From: Pseudoneurospora amorphoporcata
Lineage: Eukaryota > Ascomycota > Sordariomycetes > Sordariales > Sordariaceae
Assembly: GCA_033297205.1 (NCBI GenBank)
Contig: MU859196.1
Span: 1-64,000, forward strand
Direction: 5' to 3'
DNA length: 64,000 bases
Part shown: positions 10,966-22,374 of the stretch, one piece after another
Layout: every line of letters starts with the position of its first letter
Position numbering within the stretch: position 1 is the stretch's first letter
Program-made: the position numbers and the translations under genes
Notes under the pieces: generated by a model
What the model was told of the DNA's origin: nothing
The model's input: the letters and a program-made list of their open reading frames with translations, nothing else
Database searches by the model: none

Positions 10966-12066
10966 ATGGAATCCCCCAAGGACAGCACTTCTCCTCAAAA
11001 GGAGTCACTCTTGCCTGCGCCAAAGGAGGATAATGTCGTGGAAAAGAAACCGGTGACGGAATTCGACGACGCCAGCGATTCGGAAAGGGAATTTTCCCCG
11101 CATGCGCCCGAAGAGGAGAACATTTCCATTGAAGACGATGATCTCATGGAATACAGCAAAGATGAAGACGGCACTTCCCTTCCAAACGAGCTAATCCAGC
11201 CAGAAGAGGACATCATCCCCAAGCATGAAGAGGCATCATCATATGTCATGCACTCAGATCACGATAGCGATGCCGAAGAGGAATCATTCTCGCCAGTGAG
11301 AAAAGTGAGAATTGCTACGGACAACTCGCCTGTCCTGGAACCCAGCAATGAACCTAGCGATTCTCGCAGGGAATCATCTTTGTTGCTGGATGATTTGATC
11401 ACGGGAACGGCATCTGCCGCGGAAGAGGCACCTGTCGACGCTTTCATGCCAAGGACACCTGACGTGGAAGAGGTACATGTCGTTGAAAATGTATCTCCAG
11501 TGGTCAGCGAACTGCCCTCGCCCATCGAAACGGATCATTCTATCCCGGAAAAGACATCATATTTTATGGAAGATCCATTCGTCGAGGCATCTTCCGTGGA
11601 AAACCCGACGGTCGCGGAAAGGGCACCTCCCACTGTCAGGGAGAAGACGCCTGCCAGGGAAAAGACATCTCCTGTGGAAGAAAGTGCCGCAGTCGTTCCA
11701 AAGACACCCGTCCTGGCCCCCCAAGTCACGTCAAAGAAGACTCTGGAGGAAAGGGTACGTGCACTGCGGGAAATCAGAAAGGCGCGTATGATGAAAAAGA
11801 CGCCTGACATGGAAAAGCCAGCACCTGTCACGACGGAAAAACGAGCTACCACCAAAATGAGGGAGAAGTACACCAAATTCAGGGAGAATTACAGAGCGGA
11901 GATGCGTTATCTTCAGAGCTATCAACCATGTTCTGACGGGGAGCAAGTCAGGTCAGCAGCGGTATCCGTGACTTGCCTTTTTGGATTCTACGTTTTCTTC
12001 CTCACCATAGTCTTTTCTCTCTCCGCAACCTCCGTTTTTCCTTTCCTCAAGCGGTTCGTGTTCTGA
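10966..12066 (+). CDS. Acidic, tail-anchored uncharacterised protein, 366 aa
   Basis: A single exon of 366 codons with ATG start. The first 230 residues are acidic and low-complexity, rich in Glu, Asp, Ser and Pro. In the middle are irregular repeats around a Glu-Lys-(T/A) core, such as VREKTPAREKTSPVEE. Residues about 255-320 are basic and probably helical (LEERVRALREIRKARMMKK, MREKYTKFRENY). A single hydrophobic segment (CLFGFYVFFLTIVFSL) at about 335-352 followed by a short basic end suggests a tail anchor, with the long acidic part in the cytosol. No enzyme motif is present. Consistent codon use supports a real gene; no family recognised. Confidence 0.75.
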   Translation: MESPKDSTSPQKESLLPAPKEDNVVEKKPVTEFDDASDSEREFSPHAPEEENISIEDDDLMEYSKDEDGTSLPNELIQPEEDIIPKHEEASSYVMHSDHDSDAEEESFSPVRKVRIATDNSPVLEPSNEPSDSRRESSLLLDDLITGTASAAEEAPVDAFMPRTPDVEEVHVVENVSPVVSELPSPIETDHSIPEKTSYFMEDPFVEASSVENPTVAERAPPTVREKTPAREKTSPVEESAAVVPKTPVLAPQVTSKKTLEERVRALREIRKARMMKKTPDMEKPAPVTTEKRATTKMREKYTKFRENYRAEMRYLQSYQPCSDGEQVRSAAVSVTCLFGFYVFFLTIVFSLSATSVFPFLKRFVF

Positions 12067-13825
12067 GCGGTCCCATCGGCCTCGCCCACGGCCCCTTCCA
12101 TAGTTTAACATAGGTAGTGGTAGTAGAACGTTTGTTGAGTGAGACGGCTCTTGCCATTTCTAATCAGAGCGCACATCGATCAGTCTTCCTTTGCATCGAG
12201 GGCTCTCCGCGGCGTGATTCCATGTCACCGTTGCTCTTTCCCCGGCACGTCGCGTATGGCTATCCCGCACGCGTCATTTACTGCCCCGTCTGCCATCGAT
12301 CGCTCATCTGAACCGTCAACCTGATGGCTCGTGCGCCTCCAGTAGCCGATCTGTCTCTCTCGTCCGCGGGCTCTGCCTCTGCGGCTGGCTTTTTCTTCTT
12401 CCTCTGCCTTCCTTTCCATCCTCGCGTTTTCCACTGCGCAATAGACCCCCACTCCTCAAACACAAGCAAACGTCAACGCCGATGCTTCAAAACAACCTCC
12501 AAGAACAGAGATGGTTAACTGCCATCTTTCAACCAGCTTTTCGCAACAACCTGTCAGCTGTCACTTCATCCAAAGATCAACAAACCCCAAACTTCACCGA
12601 ACAAAAACAACTAGTTGTTGCCAAGTGACAACGACGCAGTCAAAAGTATGATATTCCTTTTCCGGCAAGACTCTTATCTTGAGGTTCGCAAGAAAGACCA
12701 TTCTGACTCGAGTAGTCGTTTCGATGCCTTCCGCGGCAGCAAAAGAGGAGCCTGGGTCATAGTCAGGTCGAATCTTGCAAAGCACTGCATTCGAAGCAAC
12801 CGATCGCAACAATCAACCACCAGCAACAACATCAAGAATCTGGAGGAAGGAATGCTACGGGTGAACAGGTGTATGGGGTCGCAACTTCTTTAGAGCCAAC
12901 AATCTGCTGGCTGTGAGCCTGTGGTACAAAGTCGTCACCGGAATTTGAAGCTTGCCAAAGGAAAGCGCGCTTCACTCAGTGCAAAATGGGTAGAGGAACA
13001 AGTCCGAACTGGTCTCATGAGGCGGAGAAAGAGAATGTTCGAGGTCGAGGAGAACACTGTACTATATTGCGTAACAACCATCTTCTCAACGTAATTCTGC
13101 TTTGTTCGCCCGCTTCTCACTTTGAATAACCACATGGCGTATTCCAACATGCCCAAACTGGGAAACAATTGCTTGAAAGTTTCACCTATGACCTAAATCG
13201 ACGTACCTAGAGGTACTTCTAGTCACAGTAGAACCATGCCTTCCACTCCGAAGAAAAGGCACAACCGAGAGGGGAGAATGCGTAGACAAGTTGACCAGAG
13301 ATAGCAAGAGCCAGACGAAAGGCATTCAAGGTGGAGGCAGTCCTGTCACTGAACATGGGATCATTGTCCGAGTGCTGTTTCCCTTTTCTTTCTCGGTCCC
13401 GTCGGTACACTCGTGACCGCCGGGCTTCTTCCAGGTACCTCTACGGTTGAGAATGACACGATCACGTTGCCTGTTCCCCTCTTTGACGGTTGCCGTCTGG
13501 AAAGAGAAATGGAAGGCACGCGTCTCTCTGCCAGCGCGGCAGCCAAATTTAGACTCCCACAATTCTTTTTTTTCTCCCACGCACCTTTCAGGCAGCCGCC
13601 CCCCTCGTCCCTCGTTGTGCCCCTCTCTTCCTACCTCTCCCGTTTCTTTCTTCCCTCTTCCCTCTTCCCTCTTATTCCTCTTCTTCCCCCCCTCTTCCTT
13701 TCCCACATGCAGTTCCCTCACCATCCAACACAACCTCTATCAACACTTCCTCACATTCTTCGTCGCTTCTTGCGTTCAAGAACGTCAACAGCACACCAAC
13801 TTTCATCGGCAACCGCCGCCACTCT
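12067..13825. other. No supportable gene
   Basis: Only short frames. From 13560 to 13800 the plus strand is strongly pyrimidine-rich (CTTCC repeats), like a fungal promoter or leader, and it runs into the gene fragments that follow. Confidence 0.4.
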
Positions 13826-13917
13826 TCAGTCTTCTCAGCGCACCTGCAAGGTGTAATCGTCGCCTTGCTCCCAGCCGGTGCTCCGCTCGGCTCCCTCGTC
13901 GCTGGCATTTTCACTTG
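13826..13917 (+). pseudogene. Sugar-transporter-like gene fragment
   Basis: About 30 codons read VFSAHLQGVIVALLPAGAP and then LGSLVAGIF, ending at a good donor (GTAAGT). The pattern QGxIVxLLPAGxxxGSLxAG matches the second transmembrane segment of fungal MFS sugar transporters. No further transporter sequence follows after the donor, and the upstream frame has no such homology, so this looks like one displaced exon piece. Confidence 0.35.
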
Positions 13918-14758
13918 GTAAGTTTTCCACTACCCCCTTCTGTGTCGTTCATCAGAATCTTGCTGACTTCTCCGTCAGTCCCCACCAACTTAACCAGCCA
14001 TAAATCAAGCGTCGGCTGAGGCTGCCTTGACAGCACCTCCCCAAGGGGCGGGCCCAGCAGCAATTGCGGGCTTCCCTCCCTCAGCAGCAACAACCACAGC
14101 AACAACTTCAGCAGCTGCCTCGGCTCATGCTGCAGCAGCAGCCCCATCAGCTGGGTCTGGTCCCACCCGCAACCGTAAGGGCATCATGTTTGCTGTTCCC
14201 GTGCCGAATGCTGGCGGCAATGTTCCTGTGCCCCCATAGGGGCACAGACCGTAAGTCATGGCTTCCACTCTTCAGTCAAACCTCAGCCCAGACCTAACAC
14301 ACGAAAGCAGGAAAGTGCCGCTGGACAAGAGGGGTGCGTGGCCGTTCAACCCAAGAGACACGAACTACGATGCGCCATCAGAAAGGATAGCGGCGGAGAC
14401 GACTACCTGTTGTCGCGCTGTTTCTTTCCTCAACTCATTCCCTTCTCTTTGGCGCGTTGGTTGTATCATGTTGCAACATTCCTGCCAGTTTCTCCCGGGC
14501 CTCCCAGATACCCCAGGTTGGGCTGTATACACCATCCGATCGAACCTGCTGGAGCACCGCTTTCAAGACTGCCCGATTCCCATTACTCGCATCGATGACC
14601 GCTTCATCGCTCGAGTTTCAGGGCATTTTCTGGCAGAGAAACTGATTGTTGCCGCGACCACCCAACAGTGGCTGCAGGAGATGAAGTCCCTCCCCACCCT
14701 CTCTCCTCTCTCCTCTCAGGCCCCAGCGCCAACCTTGCCATTCTCGCCGAGCAAAGTC
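13918..14758 (+). other. Coding-like debris, Gln/Ala-rich
   Basis: At 14030-14240 two frames are rich in Ala or Gln. The frame 14258-14803 is open but matches no family. The stretch ends at the first of two duplicated introns. It may be further captured or decayed exon material; no gene can be built from it. Confidence 0.3.
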
Positions 14759-16275
14759 GTAAGTCATGCTTGGTCTCTTTCTGTGTGTTGCTCTTGCCGC
14801 TGAGATACTAATTGTTTGCTCCTGCAATAGGTCTTCACAAACCCCCTGGAGATTGTCCTTGACTTTCAACAATTCTCTCAGATGCTTCGTGGTCTGCAGG
14901 GCGAGCGCATTCGCAAGACCTTCCAGCTCTTCGAGAAGAATGGGTCCAGTCGCGGACACACTTGGCGGATAATCCTGGCTAGTCTCCTCTTGAGGAAATC
15001 CCAGAAGAACCATCAGATGGCGACTCAACCAAGGCAGGTGGCTCCGTGAGCTTGTGTGAGTACACCATCACGGTTACCATTTCCCTCTCCCTTCATCATA
15101 TCATTCATTCTTGGTTTCGGCATATACGAGGCGTTTGTTCAGCTCCAGCCCTGCCGTTGCTGCCTCGGCTGAGGCCAGCTCTGCTGCGCCCTCGATCAAT
15201 ACCGTTGTTCCCAACGTCGCCGTTGTCAATGCTCTTGCCAGCCTGTCTACCACACAGAACAGCGCCCCTGCTACGGCCCCTCCATCACCACTCCAGAGTC
15301 GAGGCCGGGATGTGCAGGTTTGCGGAAACACCACAAAGCTAGGAACCTGTGCCTTCCGCGGTCAAGACGATCATGACGGCCAACATGAACGGCTCGGCTC
15401 AGCCCTTGTTCCTGAACCGATGTATATCTTTGGGTTCTTGCCCTCCTTTTCGGCTAAGCACCACTTCATGGGTGTCACTAAGCAGGGCCTGGCTGCTATT
15501 ACCCGTGCTAAGGGGAATGAGCAACCTCGAGCACAAGTTGTAAGTTGTTCTTGATTTCTCTTTGTGTGTGTTGCTCTTGCTGTTGAATATTGCTGACCGT
15601 TTTCTTGTGGAACAGGTCTTCTGGTTTTGTGTTTCCGGTTTCGGCTCGCCCTAACATTCTGCAGATTGTCAAGATCAGACTGCAAGTCCAGGGTGAAGTT
15701 GCTGGCGCCCCGCTTCTTACCATGTAGCATACCTTAACGCTGCCTTAATGTTGCATGAGTGCAGCTGCGGACCCTGCACGTTAACACGTTTATTTCCTAA
15801 AATCCCTAACGCGGACCCGAACAGGCCTTTGGTCTTGAGGATTTCGCAAAGGTCCTTGACCCTACCTGGAGAAACCGTCATGTGGCCGAGGCCAGACTTC
15901 TCTTTGTCGAGGGCGCTCCCATGCGCTCTGCTATGTGAAGCGTCCGTAACTCGGGCCTGGTCGGACTGTACAAGGGCGCCTCTGCTTTGCGCCGCCACAC
16001 GCTCCTCAACATCAAGCGCAACATGCTCCTCCTCAACACCACGCGCCGCAAGCCAGCCACCACGAGTCGACAACATCCGTCAAGCATGAGCGAAGACGTC
16101 GAAAAAGAGCTCATTTTAGACGGCGCTCTGCTCTGTGAATCGTCCGTAACTTGGTCCTGGTCGTCCTGTACACGGCCAGGCCCAAGGGCGCTTCTGCGTG
16201 CCTGCTCCGTGACGTTCCTTTGGGCCAATCTGCCACCAATTTGGTCTTCCCGGAAGACAAGATGATCGACATTGT
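14759..16275 (+). pseudogene. Scrambled mitochondrial aspartate/glutamate carrier pseudogene
   Basis: Pieces of an AGC/aralar-type carrier occur out of order and with stops. At 14831-14950, VFTNPLEIV (carrier repeat) is joined directly to FSQMLRGLQGERIRKTFQLF (EF-hand region of the N-terminal half). At 15660-15724 IVKIRLQVQGEVAGAP is followed by TAG. At 15900-15980 EGAPMRSAM-stop-SVRNSGLVGLYKGASA and at 16118-16210 a second, diverged copy ends in KGASACLLRDVP. Two introns, 14759-14830 and 15540-15615, are visibly related to each other (both GTAAGT, TGTGTTGCTCTTGC, AGGTCTTC), so a block was duplicated. The intact protein would be about 700 residues; this cannot make it. It is an internal-membrane carrier relic, not functional. 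Confidence 0.6.
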
Positions 16276-16593
16276 GTTAGTAGTCGTGGCGGCGTGGTTG
16301 CCGGTCTTTTCACCGTAGATGAGGATTTGCTTGACAAGGCAATCGAATCACCGGGTTGGGAGTGTCGTGAATTGTATTTTTGTGTAGGGGAGGGGTCATT
16401 GGGAGGAAGCTTTGTATCTGTAGCCGTTATATCTGTACGCTTAACCAGAACGTCCGTAGGAAGCCACGCGATAACAACACTCCATGTGTCGAGATGGAAA
16501 CAAATATGACCACAAGTACCTGGATCACTTGACTCCATTTCGTCCACCACATGTCCACAACACCATCCACCCCCTCGTGCCTACTACCTACCT

Positions 16594-18566
16594 CTACACA
16601 GCCGGCACAACGCCCTGAGGATAACTGGACAGATTCCCCGGGTCCACGCTCCCCTTCACGCTCGCCAACCTGTCCAAATGCTGTCCCCAATAATTCTTCT
16701 GTGCCGCTTCTCTCTCCATTTGCGGATCCAGATAATTGACATACATCCCCCATTCCTCCACAGGGATGTTATGCGTGACATCGCCCACAAAGTTCTGTAT
16801 CGCCGCGAAGCCCTCAGCCGGATAAACACCCCTATCAACACAGAACAGGAACATGAACAGGTAGTTCCGGTGGGCATAAACGGTTGAGTCGACGTCGGGA
16901 ACGGTGACGGCCGAGGTGGGACCGCCGTGCACGTCGATTTGCACGTACCAGTCTCACTTGTTGGCTTTGGCGTGGGTGAACCAGTAGGATGTCAAGGCGA
17001 GGGGGTGAGGGGTTTAGTGTAGAGGGAGGAGGAGGAGAAGGTTTCGTGCTTGTTATTGTTAGGTAGTTGACGGGGGTTTATAAGCTTGGGGGTGAATGCT
17101 GAATGGAATGGCAGCAAGTTGAAGGGGACGGGATGGATGGGATGAAAGAGGAAAAGGTGAAGAGAAAGAGAGAGAGAGAGAGAGAGCCCAACACTTCTCA
17201 GAGAGATACCTAGATAACCTCGAGGAGGGAGGAAGAAAAAGACAAAACAACCTTCTTACCATACCGTACTATAAGGATGTCCCTACTCCCTGCTGATCCA
17301 GATTAATCATTAACTCCATTCCCAAAATGCTTCCACCTGATCCAGCCAGCCACCCGCCCTGGCGCCCTGCTGACTCAACACAACACAAGACTCGCATTCG
17401 TCCAGTCGCTTTCAACACCGCCTGCAGTCCAGTCCCGTTCTTATTATCCCCCGTAAAACAGCCCCTCAATATTATTATTAACAAACCTGTTGGTAATAAA
17501 CAGTCTCATATTCAACTCCATCGGCATTTTTTCCTTCTTGGTCCGTCGTCACAAACTCCTGAAAAGCACCTACCTACCTTAGTCATCCCCTCCCGAACCT
17601 GCTGTTCCATGTCCGTCTTCCAGGGTGCTTGCGTAAGGTAAGGTAATAAAGAACGTTACGGCCCAGTCTCGGGTGCGGCGAAAGTCGTGCTGGTCCTGAA
17701 GCGAAAACTCGGTTACGAATGGACAGGCACCCAGGGAGCCGCCGGTGCCGCGTAAGGCCCAGAAGAGAATCAAGAGATCGGGGTTTTGGGGTGGATATGT
17801 GAGCAGGTTACTAGGTACCTACCGTAGGCTGGAGTTGGCGAGGATTCAGGTAGGTAGGATCGCGGAGTCGAGCCAGTCGAGGGCGAGGGCGAGACCGTGC
17901 GTGCGTGCGTGTGCGAGGAGATGCCGTAGCCGCCTGGCCGTGGAGGACGTGGCCGTCTGCTCCGACGCTGTTGAGGGTTTAGTTGTTGGGTTCCATTTGG
18001 TTTTGAGGCGGGGTGAGGGGTGATGATGGGGGAGAAGAAAACTTACCCAGGACAAGTCCCATGACTAGGTACCTAAATGCCCGTTTTTTCTTTGGTTATA
18101 AAGCTTCATACGCCACATGTCCCAGCCTTGACCCTCCTTCCACCGTTTCTATGCCGGTGGTGTTATCCAGCCAGCACGACCTTGAATCTTGATCATCCTG
18201 TCCATCTCGATACCTTAGTCAGATGCCCATCCTCTCCTCCGAGGCCAAACGAGCCATACTAGCTGTGCCCACCGCATTTGGCGTTGGCTTTTACCCCTAT
18301 CTTCATCTTGGAGGCACAGGCTAAGTACCGCATCCTGGATGTGTCTGACGGTGGTAGGGACGGCGATGGCCGACTGGTATGAAGTTTAGTCGGAGATTTT
18401 AAGGGGCGGCGCCCAGTTTTCCAGTCGTTGGAGCCGCGAGTGTTCCAGGGGACGCGTTGGACTGGGTCAGGCAGTCGGTGAGGACATTGGCTTTTTCAAA
18501 GGGTGAGATGTCTGCCGCGGCGGCTGCCAAGCCTGCAATGGGAAGGAGGGTTATAAGGGGTAACAT
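16594..18566 (-). pseudogene. Decayed AA7 FAD oxidase (glucooligosaccharide oxidase type)
   Basis: Reading the minus strand from ATG 18566: a signal peptide (MLPLITLLPIAGLAAA), then QSNASPGTL, a premature TAA, ACASK...VKANAKCGGHS followed by TAG, GSFGLGGEDGHL, a frameshift, DGHVLHGQAA and HTHGLALALDWLDS pieces, FWALRGTGGSLGACPFVTEF, and after TGA the C-terminal berberine-bridge motif YVNYLDPQM...NYWGQHLDRLA ending at 16594. This is the full domain order of a secreted FAD-linked carbohydrate oxidase of about 480 residues. It now has at least three stops, several frameshifts and spacer sequence. The GGHS and DGHVLHG remnants contain the usual flavin-attachment region. Pseudogene status is clear. 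Confidence 0.8.
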
Positions 18567-20644
18567 GATGTTGACAAGAACAAACTGCCGTATTGTAACG
18601 TGATGCGGGAGTGATGTATGACAAAGATGTGGGTGATGCTCTTGGCCAGCTCTGCTGTCCTGGTTCTGGAAGGACGTCCATGTATAGAAACCGTGGAGAA
18701 ATCTGGGGAAATGCAGGTTGAGATATACTCGAGCTAGTTGCCGTCAACGGTTGTCACCGGGATCCTCAAACGAGAGTGGGAAACATGAGTGATGGCGCCA
18801 CGGTTGAGTAGATCATACGGCTGTCTGCCCACTTATAAGTCCCTTCCTTGTCCTAGAAATATGATATGGGTCTGCTGAGCAGTGTATCGGATCACAACTT
18901 TGTTTTGCCGACTCATGTTGATTAATGGTCACGGTTGGAGATGTTTCGCCTTGCGGGATTGAACGCCTCAAAGACGCAGGACCTTGGAATGGGTGTATCG
19001 GAAGATTAATCTACGGCAGTAAGCATGGTGCTTTAACGTCGTGCTACAAGTTTACCATGGGTCGAGCGGCCGTCAAGGTGCTTGTATCGCAGTGCTGATC
19101 CAGGTCGTAAAACAAGCCGCGGCAGAACCTGAAGAAGACGTGACCGGGTACCGACCCAGCTAACGGCTCATACGGACCGCAAGATGGAGCTGTGAGTGCC
19201 GGGACGGCGCTCATATCAGAGACCAGCGCACAGGTCGAGCTGATCCTTCCAGGGGCCGACGACATTGGACGCAACCTGGACCCCAGGTGCCCTTGATAAG
19301 CCGCATGGCCAGACCAAACTTTCGTCTTGCTTCGGAACTGGTCAACTGGTTCCAGTAGAGGCCTCTTTCTTGGTGAACCAAGAGATCCCGAGTAAAGGAT
19401 ATCCGGTCGTTCCCGAAGCGTAGAAGATGCTCCCTACTGTTAATCAATTAATTTTTCTTTCTTTTCGTGTTGCCCGTCTTCGGTTGCTTTTTCAACTGTT
19501 TTTTTTGCACTCACATCTGACTGACCGCTGGCCCAGGTGGCTTTCTCTGTCTCCAAACAGTCCTGTTGTTGGGGTGTTTTGTTGTTTGTCGTGTACTTTT
19601 CCAAGTACGCGGCGCCGGCAACACGCGAAACAGCTACACAGTAAGCCGCGGGGGATGAGCCAATGGTAAGTGATAATTCCTCGGCTAGAGTACCATGGAC
19701 ATCTGGCAAGGTTGAGCGTTTAATAAGGATATCGGGATAAAGGACGATTGCTGGCATTTGCATGTAGCCACTGATTCATGGAACAACTAGCTCCGTGGCA
19801 AGGGCACGAGGATCTGCTCTGTCGGCTCAGAATCCCGCAAATCCTTTGAATACTGCATCTTATGAACAGTCAAAACTCAATGGGGTGATGTTTCCACGTG
19901 CGAGCCAGACTTTGAGCCGCTAAATGCTACCCTCCATTTCGAGGTGATTTACGAAAGGCTCTGGGGGAAATCCAAATAAAGGTATGCCAGCCCTGAAAAG
20001 ACCATGGCGGGATGATGATACCAATGAGAAAAACACGAGAAACGAGGGGGCACTTGCAGACATGACGAGAAGGATAACGACAGAGTGGCAGCAGCATAAC
20101 ACAACCAAAGGCGCTTCACTCATCAGTAACTTGATGGCTAGGATATGGGGTCGTTGAACGATCCCTACACCGGTGTCTTAATAGAGATCTGACTTTGGGA
20201 TGAAATCCATGTCGCCGAGTAGCATGTCATTGACGATAACGACGCTACGTGGAAGGAACAGAAGGTTGATTCAGCCGGCGGTGGGTTTCAGAGAAGACAA
20301 TTCTAGAACGAATAACATAACCAATGGTATATGAGAAGGCGACAATATGGACGATAATGACGAGTGATGGAAAAGTGAAGTTGAAGACAAGAAGTCGATC
20401 ACTAAACTCCAAGCGCTAACCCTAACCGGCTAGGCTAACCAGGCACGAACCACTCGGGTCCCACTGCGGGGCCCCTCTCTGTGGTTCCAGTCGCCAGTTG
20501 CCCATTGTCCATCCACCGTGAACTTGACCTGTACATCATTCTACAGCGAGCCACCACCATTCACGCGATTTGACTAGACCAACATTTCACCACCGAAATC
20601 ACACGACCATATATCCCCAAACCAGACGAGCGCAATCACAAACA
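18567..20644. other. Intergenic, no supportable gene
   Basis: A minus frame at 19211-19447 (peptide with QERGLYWNQLTSSEARRKF) and one at 19044-19274 overlap in different phases and match no family; they may be a relic. The last 230 bases form the TAF6 promoter and include a telomere-like repeat at 20416. Confidence 0.4.
20416..20427. promoter_or_regulatory. Telomere-repeat-like box upstream of TAF6
   Basis: CTAACCCTAACC lies 218 bases before the TAF6 start. Such teloboxes bind Tbf1/Teb1-type Myb factors in fungal promoters; the role here is inferred. Confidence 0.3.
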
Positions 20645-22139
20645 ATGGCAGGGGAGGGACCGAAGCTCCTCTGGAACCCCGAGAACGTCAAGGACGTGGC
20701 CGAGTCGATAGGAATCAACCTGACCGAAGAGCCCCTCCGCGTGCTCACCCAAGATGTCGAATACCGAATTGGCCAGGTCGTCGTCGAGGCCCTACGCTTC
20801 ATGCGAGCGGCCAACCGCACAATCCTGACAGTACAAGATGTCTCGCAAGCTCTGAGAGTTCTCGACGTCGAGCCTCTCTACGGATACGATTCCACCCGAC
20901 CACTTCGCTACGGAGAAGCCAGCATTGGCCCCGGTCAACCGCTGTTCTACATTGAAGACGAGGAGGTGGACTTTGAAAAGGTCATCAACGCTCCTCTACC
21001 AAAGGTGCCCCGCGATATGAGCTTTACCGGTAAGCTTTTAATGAAACGGTCAGCTTGACCTCAGCTAATTATTATACCTCCCCCCCAGCCCACTGGCTCG
21101 CAATCGACGGCGTCCAACCCTCCATCCCCCAAAACCCCACCACAGCCGAGACCTCCTCCAAAGACCTCCTGCCCAAGGGCCCCGGCGCGAACCCTGCCGT
21201 GGCCGCCCTCGCCGGCAACGACAACGTCGCCTTCCGCCCCGCCGTCAAGCACGTTATCAGCAAAGAGCTCATCCTCTACTTCGACAAGGTGCAAGCAGCC
21301 ATCATGGACGACGACCCCGACCAAGAGAAGACGCGTCTGCGCTCCGCAGCCTTGGACTCGGTCCGCTCCGATCCCGGTCTTCACCAACTAGTCCCCTACT
21401 TTGTCTCCTTCATCAACAACCAGGTCACGCACCGACTCGACGACCTGTTCGTTCTCCGCCAAATGATGGAGCTCACGGGCGCCATCCTCGAAAACCCCTC
21501 CATCTTCCTCGACCCCTACGCCTCCTCCCTCGCCGCCCCCGTCCTAACCTGCCTCATGGCCCGCAAGCTGGGCGGCTCCGAGTCTAGCGTCGAAGGAACC
21601 GATGCCCTGAAGGATCAGTACCGCCTCCGCGAAGTAGCTGCCAGTCTCCTGGGCACCATTGCCAGAAAATACAGCAAGACCAACGCCCTCTTGCGTCCCA
21701 AACTCACCCGCACCTGCCTCAAATTCTTCCTCGACCCGAGCAAGTCCCCCGCCGTTCTTTACGGTGCCATCAGCGGCCTTGCGGCAGCTGGCGGGCCCGA
21801 AGCCGTGCGCATTCTGGTTCTGCCGAATCTGAAAATGTTCGACGAGGGCATCCTCACCCCGCTACGCGAAAGGGGCGAGGCGAGCCACTTGGAGTATGAA
21901 GCGCTTGTGGGAGGCATCATGAAGGCGATAGAAACGCTGGTAGAGGGGATTCTCCTGCCTAATGTCGCGGACGTGGAAGAGCTGGATAGGGAGGGTCAGC
22001 TGGTTATTGAGTTCCTGGGTAGGACGATCGGCGAGAGGGTGGCCAGGCTGGGCAATCAGCATTTGAACCGGGGTATTCTGGAGGTGAGGCATTTGGAGTA
22101 GGCATCCCAGGCCGATGTCAATGCCCGGCGTATATTACA

Positions 22140-22178
<39 letters not shown>

Positions 22179-22374
22179 CGGGGGGCCGAGTACAGTGAGG
22201 AGTGAAGAGGCCGGGGATAGACTTGATGAGGAGGTTGAGGATGATTATTACATGATGACTGGTACTGATGGTGCAAGGTCAAGGTCTCAGACGATTGGAC
22301 GCACCCCACAGGATCCTGGAACCCCTCGGAATCCTGGTGCGGATGATGATGCACATGGGATACGTCGTCCATGA
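20645..22374 (+). CDS. taf6: TAF6, TFIID/SAGA histone-fold subunit, three exons
   Basis: Exons 20645-21029, 21089-22083 and 22141-22374 give about 537 residues. Introns are 21030-21088 (GTAAGC) and 22084-22140 (GTGAGG...TTACAG). The N-terminal histone fold (about residues 10-78: LLWNPENVKDVAESIGI, RFMRAANRTILTVQDVSQAL) pairs with TAF9. The linker contains AHWLAIDGVQP, a TAF6 hallmark. The helical HEAT-type C-terminal domain (VKHVISKELILYFDKV to EYEALVGGIMKAIETL) follows. The last exon adds 11 Gln codons and an acidic tail (EEVEDDYYMMTGTDG). Without the second splice the frame ends at 22101 and the protein has 465 residues. TAF6 works in promoter recognition by RNA polymerase II in the nucleus. 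The identity is firm; the third exon is my inference from frame and sequence. Confidence 0.9.
22144..22176 (+). repeat. (CAG)11 repeat, poly-Gln in TAF6 exon 3
   Basis: Eleven perfect CAG triplets, in frame with the TAF6 third exon and preceded by a GAG. Confidence 0.8.

Noticed and set aside
20416..20427. Telomere-like repeat as a sign of a chromosome end
   Set aside because: Only two units and flanked by housekeeping genes; better explained as a promoter box.
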